DNA of 64,000 bases, taken from an uncultured Phascolarctobacterium sp. Lineage in GTDB: Bacteria > Bacillota > Negativicutes > Acidaminococcales > Acidaminococcaceae. The notes below the pieces were generated by a model. The model was not told the DNA's origin and ran no database searches. It was given only the letters and a program-made list of their open reading frames with translations. A program made the translations under genes and the position numbers. Positions 7,770 to 17,118 of this stretch are shown piece by piece; positions within the stretch are counted from its first letter, which is position 1, and every line of letters starts with the position of its first letter. The stretch covers positions 1-64,000 of the forward strand of contig NZ_CAADXO010000071.1 of the NCBI RefSeq assembly GCF_900753045.1, in the 5' to 3' direction.

Positions 7770-8275
7770 TCGTTTTGGCTTCCTGTATCATCGTCAAAGT
7801 CAAGGGGTGGATTGCCCATAAATAAGACTGTAAAGTCATTCATTTTTTCGATAAAACGTTCGCAGGCAGATTCTCAATCTCGGGGTTCTCTTGCCTTCGA
7901 ATATTCATTCCAGATACGAAGAGCCACATACATTCTCACCGGATCACCGGTGAGATATTTTTTTTCCAGGAAATCACCGGACACCTGTTCCAGTTCTGGC
8001 TGTTTCCAACGATTGGAGTGCAGGGCTTCTCTCAGAGGTATTAAACCAAAACGGTTCCATTAACCGTCCGAATCATGCTCAAAGGCTGAAAGCATGGTTC
8101 CCAAAGGGCGTGTAACATCACAAAGCACCTCTGTATCGTCATATCCCTGTAAACGAAACCGAATTTGCAGTTCTTCTCCAATTAAAATACGTTCTTTCAT
8201 TTTCCGCCTGTCCAACGTCAGCACCAGCAGAATACGGTCATAAAGCGGTTCGTGCCGCACAAATTCAAAATCCAT
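7766..8275 (-). pseudogene. Small island gene broken by two in-frame stops
   Basis: One continuous reading frame of 170 codons starts at 8275 (AGGGAA ribosome site upstream) and contains TAA at 8060-8062 and TGA at 7874-7876. It ends at a TGA that overlaps the next gene's ATG. The segments before, between and after the stops look coding: MDFEFVRHEPLYDRILLV..., then WNRFGLIPLREALHSNRWKQ..., then ESACERFIEKMNDFTVLF.... The retained frame and the translational coupling to the next gene suggest nonsense decay of one ORF. An intact 71-residue product may still be made. Function not recognised; it co-occurs with the zinc-finger gene. Confidence 0.7.
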
Positions 8276-8624
8276 ACAATTCCCTCGTTTTGCTTTATGG
8301 TAATTTTATAATGTAGTTATATTAGTTACACTTATGGTACTGCAAAACTATTGTTTTGCCAAGTTTGTGGCGATATGATGGCGTCAGATGGTAATTTCGT
8401 TCCATCGTGTACATTGACAACTGAATGACCGTCTGAACCGAGATAAACCGCCATGACCTCTCCTGAAACGGAGGGCGAGCGCATCGAGAAATCGGTGACT
8501 CACGTATGTCGAGCAGGGCAGCATGAAGGAAACGGAACAGGTAGAACGGCAAATATGCGGAAAATGAAATATCAAAAATTTAAATAAAGCTGTTTTCCCG
8601 GTCAGGAGAAAGAAGGAAAAAGTA
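8276..8624. other. Island spacer without a gene
   Basis: I find no convincing ORF in these 349 bases between divergent genes. A short hairpin, CCTC...GAGG, lies around 8457-8475, and AT-rich sequence near 8290-8330 probably holds the leftward promoter. The stretch resembles non-coding parts of Tn916/Tn1549-like elements, as far as memory allows. Confidence 0.4.
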
Positions 8625-9233
8625 ATGGGAAATTTGTATGGATATATCCGTGTCAGCACCAGAGAACAGAATGAGGACAGGCAGATTCTTGCACTGAAAG
8701 ACCTTTCTATCCCAGAGAAAAATCTGTTTATCGATAAGCAATCCGGTAAGGACTTTGAGCGACCGCAGTACCGGAAAATGGTACGAAAACTAAAAAAAGA
8801 CGACCTGCTCTATATCAAGAGCATCGACCGTCTGGGGCGTAACTATTCTGAAATTCTGGAGCAATGGCGGATTCTGACCAAGGAAAAAGGGATTGATATT
8901 ATGGTGCTGGATATGCCCCTACTGGACACACGTCGGGGCAAAGACCTGATGGGGACATTCCTCAGTGATATTGTGCTGCAAGTATTGTCCTTTGTGGCAG
9001 AAAACGAGCGAAGCAATATCCTGCAGCGTCAGGCAGAAGGAATTGCCGCAGCCAAAGCAAGAGGTGTCCGCTTTGGTCGCCCACCAAAGCCTTTACCGGA
9101 AAATTTCCATCACCTATACCAACAATGGAAAAATGGAAAAATCACCGGCACAGCTGCTGCAAAGCTGTGCGGTATGCCGCTTTCCACCTTCCGCTATCGT
9201 GCAGAGATTTACGAAAAAGCCAAATTATTGTAA
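8625..9233 (+). CDS. Serine recombinase (resolvase/invertase family)
   Basis: A 202-residue small serine recombinase. The N-terminal catalytic domain carries YIRVSTREQNEDRQ, with nucleophile Ser11, plus IDRLGRNYSEI and the GTFLSDIVLQVLSFVAENERSN helix. The C-terminus has the GVRFGRPPKPLP linker and a helix-turn-helix (GTAAAKLCGMPLSTFRYRAE). It resembles TnpR/Hin proteins, which resolve or invert DNA; it is too short to be a large integrase. AGGA lies 8 bases before the ATG. It may act at sites in the 349-base spacer upstream, which is untested. The restriction-type cassette follows in the same direction. Confidence 0.88.
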   Translation: MGNLYGYIRVSTREQNEDRQILALKDLSIPEKNLFIDKQSGKDFERPQYRKMVRKLKKDDLLYIKSIDRLGRNYSEILEQWRILTKEKGIDIMVLDMPLLDTRRGKDLMGTFLSDIVLQVLSFVAENERSNILQRQAEGIAAAKARGVRFGRPPKPLPENFHHLYQQWKNGKITGTAAAKLCGMPLSTFRYRAEIYEKAKLL

Positions 9234-9451
9234 GCAGGTGTTTTTACAGGAATGTGTACCTTTCTGTAAAATGCTTGCTTTTTAGCTATAAGAAAATGAT
9301 ACCACAGAACACTGGCTTTTTCCATACAAAATCTGTGAACAAAAGTCCTTTTGCCATTTCTCAAGCACCTGAAAATACACCTGCGAAAAGGTACACCATC
9401 TTGTAGGTGGTTACCTTTCTGTCAGCGCATGGATATATGAGGTGTAAAGAA

Positions 9452-10111
9452 ATGGCAGAACAACAGGTGAAATCAAGGCAGCGTGTGGCGGATCACGGCG
9501 AGGTATTCACTGCCGAGCGTGAAGTAAAAGCCATGTGCGACCTTGTAAAACAGGAAACAGAACGAATAGAAAGCCGATTTTTGGAGCCAGCCTGCGGAAA
9601 CGGGAATTTTCTTGCGGAAGTTCTTAGCCGGAAGCTGGCAGTGGTAAAAAGTCGTTATGGGAAAAGCCCATTTGATTATGAACGGTACTCGGTACTGGCA
9701 ATGACCAGCCTGTACGGAGTTGACATTTTGGAGGATAACGCAGAGGAATGCCGTCAGCGGCTGTTTGACATCTGGGACAAGGAATATACCGCCAATGCCA
9801 AAGCCCAGGCAAACGAACAGTGTCGGGAGGCGGTACGGTTTATCCTGCGCAAAAATATTCTGTGCGGAGATGCGCTTACCATGCTCCAAGCAGATGGTTC
9901 TCCTATTGTTTTTTCAGAGTGGAGCCTTGTTACAGGCAATCAGATGAAGCGCCGTGATTTTGCACTCGATGAGCTTCTGAACGGACATGAGGAGCAGATG
10001 AATATTTTCATGATTGGCTGGGAGTATGACGAAGAAGTTCAGGCATTTATCCCATCGCCCATCAGGGAATATCCGTTGACCGATTACAGGAGGGTGCAGG
10101 ATTATGAGTGA
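9452..10111 (+). CDS. Adenine-specific DNA methylase-like subunit (motif I only)
   Basis: A 219-residue protein with the SAM-binding motif FLEPACGNGNFL (about residues 43-54), typical of N6-adenine methylases, preceded by GEVFTAEREVKAMCD as in Eco57I/type-I-like enzymes. No NPPY catalytic motif is visible, so it may be a half-methylase that needs the next protein. The start at 9452 is chosen because GAGGTG (9439-9444) is 7 bases upstream; a GTG at 9407 has no such site. Its stop overlaps the ATG of the next gene (10104), indicating translational coupling. Confidence 0.75.
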   Translation: MAEQQVKSRQRVADHGEVFTAEREVKAMCDLVKQETERIESRFLEPACGNGNFLAEVLSRKLAVVKSRYGKSPFDYERYSVLAMTSLYGVDILEDNAEECRQRLFDIWDKEYTANAKAQANEQCREAVRFILRKNILCGDALTMLQADGSPIVFSEWSLVTGNQMKRRDFALDELLNGHEEQMNIFMIGWEYDEEVQAFIPSPIREYPLTDYRRVQDYE

Positions 10112-11633
10112 TTTTTACAGCAGTATGTATAACCCGGATGTCCTTACCTGTCTGGCGAATCTGTCCAACGACGAGGTGTTCACACAGCCGGAGGTGGCAA
10201 ACCGGATGCTGGATATGCTGCCGGAAGAACTGTGGCATGACAGCAGCGCAACATTTCTCGACCCGGCCTGTAAGTCCGGGGTATTCCTGCGGGAAATTGC
10301 CAAACGCCTGATTGAGGGCTTGAAAGAGGAAATTCCGGATTTACAGGAACGCATCGACCATATTTTTCACAAGCAGCTGTATGGTATCGCAATTACCGAG
10401 CTAACTAGCCTTCTCTCCCGGAGAAGTGTGTATTGTTCCAAGTATCCCAACAGCAAGTATTCTATCACGCTTTTTGAGGACACCAGCGGTAACATCCGAT
10501 ACAAGCGGATACCGCATCGATGGCAGAACGGCAAGTGCCTGTTTTGCGGTGCATCTGAAAGCGAATATGAGCGAGGGGATGAACTGGAAACCCATGCTTA
10601 TGAGTGGATACATACGATCAAACCGGAGGAGATATTCAAGATGAAATTTGATGTCATAATCAGTAATCCGCCATATCAGCTATCTGATGGTGGAAATGGA
10701 AAGAGTGCAAAACCAATATATCAGCTATTTGTGGAGCAGGCAAAGAAATTAAGACCACGCTATATGACGATGATTATTCCGTCCAGATGGTTTTCCGGCG
10801 GAAAAGGACTTGATGATTTCCGTAAAACTATGCTTTCCGATAGACATATCAGAAAATTGGTTGATTACGAAAACTTCAAAGATGTTTTTCCGGGGGTTGA
10901 TTTAGCAGGTGGTGCATCTTATTTTTTGTGGGATAGAGATAATATGGGAATATGTGAGGTTGTAAATTTTAATCAGAATACCCCCACTTGCGTAAATAGG
11001 TATCTTGATGAATATGAGATTTTTATTCGCCAAAATTTGGCGGTAGAAATTGTGCGAAAAGTACAAGAGAATGCTACTGAGAAAAGAACATTAAGCGATA
11101 GAGTATCTTCCAGAAAACCATTTGGACTTCCCACCAACTATACTCCGTGTGCATCGGGTGTGCCATGTTGGTTTATCCAAAAGATAGGATTAAAATTTGC
11201 AAATTCAAGAGATGTGGACAATTCTAAAGGGTATCTTCATAAATGGAAACTTTTAGTTCCCAAAGCACCCATAGCAGGACAGACTGATTTTTCAAAACCA
11301 GTAGGTTTCTACTATGACGGGAATACACGAATTGCAAAACCTGGTGAATGCTGCACAGAATCGTGGATTGTTGCAGGAGCATTTGATACGGAAGAAGAAG
11401 TATTAGCTTATAAATCCTACATCTTTACTAAAATCGTTCGTTTCTTATTGCTACAAACAGTGGTGTCGCAAGATGTGACGAAGAAAAACTTCTGTTTTAT
11501 TCCGGATTTAGAAACTTATCAAGGGCAATATACGGATAAAATGCTTTGCGAAATGTGGGGTGTTTCAGAGGAAGAATGGAGTTACATTGACTCTCGCATA
11601 GCAACGATAGGTGGTGACGACAATGGCAACTGA
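10104..11633 (+). CDS. Eco57I-type N6-adenine DNA methyltransferase
   Basis: A 509-residue methyltransferase. Motif I is FLDPACKSGVFL (about residues 51-62), with Lys where Gly is usual. Motif IV, NPPY, is at 188-191 within FDVIISNPPYQL. A CLFC pair lies at 145-148 in an insert between motifs. The C-terminal half, with PCWFIQK and KWKLLVPKAPI, resembles target-recognition regions of Eco57I/type IIG enzymes. It probably modifies the site recognised by the downstream nuclease-helicase. It overlaps its neighbours by 8 and 11 bases, so the three genes form one operon. Confidence 0.83.
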   Translation: MSDFYSSMYNPDVLTCLANLSNDEVFTQPEVANRMLDMLPEELWHDSSATFLDPACKSGVFLREIAKRLIEGLKEEIPDLQERIDHIFHKQLYGIAITELTSLLSRRSVYCSKYPNSKYSITLFEDTSGNIRYKRIPHRWQNGKCLFCGASESEYERGDELETHAYEWIHTIKPEEIFKMKFDVIISNPPYQLSDGGNGKSAKPIYQLFVEQAKKLRPRYMTMIIPSRWFSGGKGLDDFRKTMLSDRHIRKLVDYENFKDVFPGVDLAGGASYFLWDRDNMGICEVVNFNQNTPTCVNRYLDEYEIFIRQNLAVEIVRKVQENATEKRTLSDRVSSRKPFGLPTNYTPCASGVPCWFIQKIGLKFANSRDVDNSKGYLHKWKLLVPKAPIAGQTDFSKPVGFYYDGNTRIAKPGECCTESWIVAGAFDTEEEVLAYKSYIFTKIVRFLLLQTVVSQDVTKKNFCFIPDLETYQGQYTDKMLCEMWGVSEEEWSYIDSRIATIGGDDNGN

Positions 11634-14502
11634 TTTCTTCCCTCAGCGTCCCAATGCTCACCCAATGATTTACGCCTACGAGGACACCAACCCGCAGTAT
11701 CAAGGGCTTTTGAAGGTGGGCTATACCGCCATTGATGTGGACAAGCGTGTTGCCCAGCAGTACCCCACCAAACGACCGGACGGCAGCGTTCCCTATCGTA
11801 TTGTCTACCGTGAAAGCGCCATGTATCCGGACGGTTCCTCGTTCACTGACCATGATGTTCATCGTGTCTTGAAACGAAAGCAGATTACCGGCATGGGCGG
11901 TGAATGGTTTCGCTGTACGGTAAATGATGTCCGGGCGGCTGTGCTGGCCGTCAAAAACCATACTGCCAATGTAGAGAATCGAGTCAACAGCTTCTCCATG
12001 CGCCCGGAACAGCAGGAAGCCGTGGACAAAACCGCTGCTTATTTTCAGAGCGCTTATGAGGAGGATTCTACACGCTACCCCAAGTTTTTGTGGAACTGCA
12101 AAATGCGCTTCGGCAAAACCTTTGCATCTTATCAGTTGGCAAAACGAATGGGATTCAAGAGGATTCTGATTCTGACCTTCAAGCCGGCTGTCATCAGTGC
12201 ATGGCAGGAGGACTTGAACAGCCACATTGATTTTGAAGGCTGGCAGTTTATTAGCCGCAACACGGAGCTGACCTATGAAACAGCGGACAAATCCCGCCCT
12301 ATCGTCTGCTTTGGCTCTTTTTAGGACTATTTGGGAGTGAATAAAGAAACCGGCGGTATCAAGGCAAAAAACGAGTGGGTACATTCCACCAACTGGGATT
12401 TGGTTATCTTTGATGAATACCACTTCGGAGCATGGAAGGATACAGCCAAAAAGCTGTTTGAGCAGGAGGACGAGGACAGCTACGACAGCGAGGATATGGA
12501 TAAGTATGACCGTGGCAACGCCTACGATGAAACTTTTCTCCCCATCACAACCATGTATTATCTGTATCTGTCCGGTACGCCGTTTCGGGCGCTGAATTCC
12601 GGTGAGTTTATCGAGGATCAGATTTACAACTGGACATACTCGGATGAACAGCGGGCAAAGGAAAATTGGCAAGGTGACAGAAATCCCTATGCGGCACTGC
12701 CCCGCATGGTGATGATGACTTACCGCATCCCGGATAGTATCCGTCAGATCGCTATGCAGGGAGAGTTCAACGAGTTTGACCTGAATGTATTTTTCTCTGC
12801 CAAAGGCAAAGGTGCAGACGCTTGCTTTGTCTATGAAAACGAAGTGCAGAAGTGGCTGGATCTCATTCGGGGTGCTTATCTGGAAACCAGTGTGGATGAT
12901 TTGAAGCTGGGTGCTAAGAACCCTGCCATGCCGTATGCCGATGTACGCCTGCTGAATGTGTTGCAGCATACAATTTGGTTTCTGCCCAATGTAGCTTCCT
13001 GCTATGCGATGAAAAATCTGCTGATGCAGAAACAGAATACTTTCTATCATGATTACACCATCAATGTCTGTGCAGGTGCAGAAGCTGGAATTGGTGCAGC
13101 GGCTCTGGAGCCAGTGCAAAAATCCATGCGTGACCCATTGGAAAGCAAGACCATCACCCTCTCCTGCGGCAAGCTGACAACGGGTGTTACAGTCAAGCCG
13201 TGGACAGGCATTTTTATGTTACGAAATCTGTCCAGCCCGGAAACCTATTTTCAGGCGGCGTTTCGTGTGCAAAGCCCGTGGGAAATCACAACGGACGGCG
13301 GCAAAAAAGAAATTGTCAAAAAGGAATGCTATGTGTTTGACTTTGCTCTTGACCGAGCGCTCAAACAGATTTCCGATTACAGCTGCCGTTTGAACATTGA
13401 CGAAGGAAATCCGGAAAAGAAGGTAGCGGAGTTTATCAATTTTCTTCCGGTCATCGCTTACGATGGCAGCACCATGCGGCAGATTGATGCAGGCGAGGTT
13501 CTGGACATCGCTATGGCAGGTACATCTGCTACCCTGCTTGCCAAACGCTGGGAAAGTGCGCTGCTTGTCAATGTGGACAACGATACCCTTTCCCGTTTGA
13601 TGGCTAATCCAGCGGCGATGGATGCTCTGATGAAAATCGAAGGGTTCCGCAGCCTGAACGAGGATATACAGACCATTATCAACAAGTCCGAAGCTGTAAA
13701 AAAGGCAAAGAAAGAGGGTACAGAAAAACTCACGCCAAAAGAGAAAAAAGAGCTGAGCGAGGAAGAAAAAGAGTATAAATCCAAACGCAAACAGATTCAG
13801 GAGAAGCTGATTAAGTTTGCTACCCGTATTCCCGTTTTCATGTATCTGACTGATTACCGGGAGCGCTGTTTGAAGGATGTCATCACACAGCTGGAGCCGG
13901 GGCTTTTCAAGAAAGTAACGGGTCTGGATGTTAAAGATTTCGAGTTGCTGGTATCTCTCGGGGTGTTCAATGATTCGTTGATGAATGATGCTGTTTATAA
14001 GTTCAAGAGATACGAAGATGCCAGCTTGAGCTACACAGGCATTGCCCGGCATGAAGGTGAAAACCGTGGCGGTTGGGATACGGTTATCTCGGATGCTGAC
14101 TATAATAGTATGTTCGCTCTGCAACAGGCTTCGATGGAAGCACCGATTCCTTCGGCGGATGATTTGCCGGAAAAACCGTTTCTGGATTTTGCGGAAGCTG
14201 TCCGGGATATGGATCAGCCCAAAAAGGAACTGAAGGTTGCAGAAAAACCGGCTGCGTATGGGCACCATTTAGAAAAGCCACGCTACACCCCGCCAGTGCC
14301 AAAGCCGGCAGAACCTGCACCACAAAAGCTGGTGGATTTGTCCTGTGTTGTGGTTGGCGGTAAGCTTCGGCATAAAGCATTCGGTATGGGGACGGTAAAA
14401 GAAATCCAAGGTGGCTTGATTGTTGTATTGTTTGGAGAAACGGAGAAAAAGTTTCAATTCCCCGGTGCAATACTACAAGGTTTTCTGAGCCTGCCGGAAT
14501 GA
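11623..14502 (+). pseudogene. GIY-YIG/SF2 helicase restriction protein interrupted by TAG
   Basis: A single frame of 960 codons holding a TAG at codon 234 (12322-12324). Before it are a T5orf172/GIY-YIG-like nuclease domain (PMIYAYE...GLLKVGYT, residues 14-34) and a helicase motif I variant MRFGKT (161-166). After it are the DEAD-like box VIFDEYHFG and the LYLSGTPFRAL motif. The context FGSF-stop-DYLG suggests a Gln codon CAG became TAG. The C-terminal part ends in an FGMGTVKEI beta-rich domain. AGGTGG (11609-11614) supports the ATG at 11623. With the stop, nuclease and motor are split and restriction is probably dead, unless the TAG is suppressed or is a sequencing error. Confidence 0.8.
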
Positions 14503-14538
14503 TTCCGAACAGCAGTACACGATAAAATTTATTGAAAG

Positions 14539-14580
14539 AACCGATGTGTTTTTCGTAAAAGAGAAATGCATCGGTTTTTC
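14539..14580 (+). terminator. Terminator of the island restriction operon
   Basis: AACCGATG (14539-14546) pairs with CATCGGTT (14569-14576), followed by a T-rich tract. The next ~190 bases, up to the ilv promoter, show no gene or clear motif. Confidence 0.75.
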
Positions 14581-14768
14581 TTTTTTAAACGATACAAAAC
14601 AGAGTTATTAACGTGTTTTTGCATAATGAATATTAGTGTACTTTGTCTACTGAAAAGTAGCGCGAAAAATTTAATCATTCGATTAGTACATATACAATAG
14701 ACAAAAGGCTGAAAATGTTCGTGTACAGTGACTAAAAGAAGAAAAATGTAAAATTTTGCAAAAAAGTG

Positions 14769-14797
14769 TTGACAAACGATTTAGATGGGTGTATAGT
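14769..14797 (+). promoter_or_regulatory. Promoter of the ilv operon
   Basis: A perfect TTGACA (14769-14774), a 17-base spacer, and TATAGT (14792-14797). Transcription would start shortly before the T-box leader. Confidence 0.75.
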
Positions 14798-14803
14798 ATC
14801 AGT

Positions 14804-15062
14804 AATTTCAAATTGACAACCAAAGGTTATGATTGGGACTAAAGATAAGCGTAGAGTTTTAGAGAGCCGGTGTCTGGTGCAAACCGGTACGAAGCCTTAT
14901 TGATTAAATCACCCATGAACTCGTCAGCGAAAGCTTTGCAAGTAGACTGATGCGCAACGGATGCGTTATTTCCGAGCCGGTTGATGGACTGGTGCTGAAA
15001 GTAATAAATTAGGGTGGTACCGCGTATTATACGCCCCTGCATATATGCAGGGGCGTTTTTTT
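14804..15062 (+). promoter_or_regulatory. T-box leader controlling branched-chain amino-acid genes
   Basis: The leader carries the T-box sequence AGGGTGGTACCGCG (15011-15024). A terminator follows, with stem CGCCCCTGCA...TGCAGGGGCG (15032-15055) and a T-run. Stem I begins with an AGAGAG element near 14860, and its base can pair GAGTT with AACTC near 14917. In the 3' side of the presumed specifier loop, ATC (14908-14910) could read Ile. Uncharged tRNA is expected to stabilise the antiterminator. The position directly before the acetolactate synthase genes agrees with this. The specifier assignment is inference. Confidence 0.9.
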
Positions 15063-15140
15063 AATACTACTCCTGAAAAGTCCATCAAAAGATAATTGAC
15101 GTAGTAGAAAATTAAGGTGTTCTTGATAGGAGGAATTAAC

Positions 15141-15362
15141 ATGTTTGAAAAGGTATTGGTAACTGGTCAGAATGATGAAACTTTATTGCCGCGTGTATTG
15201 CGTGTGCTTTCCAAGCAAGGTGCTCAGGTACGCTCCTTGCGCATGGATGCGGAAGAAAATCGTCTGAAGCTGGAAATCCAGCTGGCAGATGTAGCTGCTG
15301 CTCAGGTTGCCAAGCTGCTGGCTAAGCAGGTTGCAGTTGAGTCTGTAGCTACTATGGCGTAA
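15141..15362 (+). CDS. Acetolactate synthase small (regulatory, ACT) subunit, short type
   Basis: A 73-residue ACT-type protein (MFEKVLVTGQNDETLLPRVL...). It is much shorter than IlvH/IlvN of ~160 residues and close to IlvM in size. It probably binds IlvB and sets feedback inhibition by valine or isoleucine. AGGAGG (15128-15133) is 7 bases before the ATG. It lies 13 bases upstream of ilvB, under T-box control. Confidence 0.75.
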   Translation: MFEKVLVTGQNDETLLPRVLRVLSKQGAQVRSLRMDAEENRLKLEIQLADVAAAQVAKLLAKQVAVESVATMA

Positions 15363-15375
15363 GGGGGACGGACTG

Positions 15376-17046
15376 ATGAAGCTGAAAGGCTCGGAAGCCA
15401 TTGTAAAGGTCCTTTTGGAGCAGGGCGTAGATACAGTCTTCGGTTATCCCGGAGGCGCCGTGATTCCGCTGTATGATGCCTTGTACGATGCACCGCTGAA
15501 AAATGTGCTGACAGCACATGAACAGGGCGCTATTCACGCAGCTGACGGTTATGCCCGTGCGAGCGGCAGAACCGGTGTATGTATCGCAACATCCGGTCCC
15601 GGTGCCACAAACATTGTTACCGGCCTGGCAACTGCTTATCTTGATTCCATTCCGCTGGTAGCGATTACCGGTCAGGTTGGCGTAAGCATGCTGGGACGCG
15701 ATTCCTTCCAGGAGATTGATATTGTCGGCGTTACGATGCCGATTACCAAATATAATATGCTGGTACGCAGCAAGGAAGAGCTGCTGCCGGCACTGCGCAA
15801 GGCATTTGCTTTAGCGCAGGAGGGCAGACCGGGACCTGTGCTGGTGGATATTCCCAGCAGCGTACAGGTTGAGGAGCTGGAATGGAGCGAGCCGCAGGCA
15901 GCTTCTGCAGCAGAAGAGCTGCCGCAGGCAACACCGGAGCAGCTGCAGCAGGCAGCGGCAGTGCTGAACAAGGCACAGCGTCCGGTACTGCTGGTTGGCG
16001 GCGGCGCTGTCAACAGCGGTGCGCAGGATGAGTTGCTGGAGCTGGCCCAAAAGGCTGATTTGCCGGTAGTAAATACGCTGATGGGCATCGGCGTTTATCC
16101 TGAGTCTGATGAACGTTCCCTGGGTATGACCGGTATGCATGGTCATATCGCTTCCAACATGGCTGTAGCGCAGGCTGATGTGCTGGTAGTAGCAGGCAGC
16201 CGCTTCAGCGATCGCGTAACCGGTGACCGCAACCGTTACGTAGGACAAAAGACGATTATCCAGCTTGATATCGACCCGACGGAAATAGATAAAAATATAG
16301 CAACAAGCCTCTCCGTAATGGGTGATGTAAAGCAGACACTGCAAAGCCTGCTGCCGTTGGTGCAGAAGGCAGCACACGCCGATTGGTGGCAGCAGATTAA
16401 GGCTTGGGATGCAACAGAGGACCGCAGCCTGCTGGCTGGCGACCGCCTGACAGCTCCCTGGATGATGAAGGAGCTGAGCCGCAGCTTTGAGGGTGAAAAT
16501 CCGATTTATGTGACTGACGTTGGTCAGAACCAGATGTGGGCAGCACAGCATTTAGTTGTTGATAAACCGCGTCACCATCTGACGAGCGGTGGCTGCGGTA
16601 CGATGGGCTTCGGTCTCCCCGGCGCGTTGGGTGCAGCCTTTGCCGAGCCTGATAAGCAGGTAGTACATATCTGCGGTGACGGCGGTTTCAAGATGACCGG
16701 CATGGAGCTGTATACGGCAGCGCGTGAAGGCAAAAAGCTTATCAGTATTGTTATTAATAACAGCTGCTTAGGCATGGTTCGCCAATGGCAGCAGCTCTTC
16801 TACAACGAGCATTACTCTAATACACTGCTGACAGAATTTGACTTCATCGGCTTTGCTCATTCCTGCGGTGCAGGCGGACGCAGAGCAGCGACCTGTAAGG
16901 AATTTAAGGAGGCACTGAAGGCAGCACGCGAGGCTGACAAGCCATTCCTGATTGAAGTAATCGTAGAGCAGGGTGACCTGGTAGAGCCGATGGTGGCTGC
17001 CGGTGCTGCGGTAGATGACTTCGTCAAGATTAACAGATGCAGATAA
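15376..17046 (+). CDS. ilvB: Acetolactate synthase large subunit
   Basis: A 556-residue ThDP enzyme that condenses pyruvate with pyruvate or 2-ketobutyrate, the first common step to Val, Leu and Ile. GYPGGAVIPLYDAL and the catalytic-Glu segment AHEQGAIHAADGYARA are in the N-terminal domain. The ThDP/Mg motif GDGGFKMTGMEL...VINN is in the C-terminal domain, with a central FAD-type domain between. The length matches IlvB/IlvG. It is the second gene of the T-box operon, with ilvC 72 bases further on. Confidence 0.95.
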   Translation: MKLKGSEAIVKVLLEQGVDTVFGYPGGAVIPLYDALYDAPLKNVLTAHEQGAIHAADGYARASGRTGVCIATSGPGATNIVTGLATAYLDSIPLVAITGQVGVSMLGRDSFQEIDIVGVTMPITKYNMLVRSKEELLPALRKAFALAQEGRPGPVLVDIPSSVQVEELEWSEPQAASAAEELPQATPEQLQQAAAVLNKAQRPVLLVGGGAVNSGAQDELLELAQKADLPVVNTLMGIGVYPESDERSLGMTGMHGHIASNMAVAQADVLVVAGSRFSDRVTGDRNRYVGQKTIIQLDIDPTEIDKNIATSLSVMGDVKQTLQSLLPLVQKAAHADWWQQIKAWDATEDRSLLAGDRLTAPWMMKELSRSFEGENPIYVTDVGQNQMWAAQHLVVDKPRHHLTSGGCGTMGFGLPGALGAAFAEPDKQVVHICGDGGFKMTGMELYTAAREGKKLISIVINNSCLGMVRQWQQLFYNEHYSNTLLTEFDFIGFAHSCGAGGRRAATCKEFKEALKAAREADKPFLIEVIVEQGDLVEPMVAAGAAVDDFVKINRCR

Positions 17047-17118
17047 ACAGCTATAAATAAGGGAATTTTTTTATTAAATTTATATATTAAAATAAGGGAA
17101 AAGAAAGAGGTAATAACA

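Noticed and set aside
7766..8275. Selenocysteine or programmed read-through at the TGA/TAA stops
   Set aside because: Two different stops occur in one gene, there is no recognisable SECIS-like hairpin right after the TGA, and a third stop type occurs in the helicase. Nonsense decay is simpler.
8322..8659. Small minus-strand ORFs upstream of the recombinase
   Set aside because: No ribosome sites, unusual composition and overlap with the recombinase leader; treated as non-coding.
11497..13119. Long minus-strand ORF (540 codons) opposite the methylase/helicase genes
   Set aside because: It is the shadow of well-supported plus-strand genes. It lacks a ribosome site and any recognisable domain.
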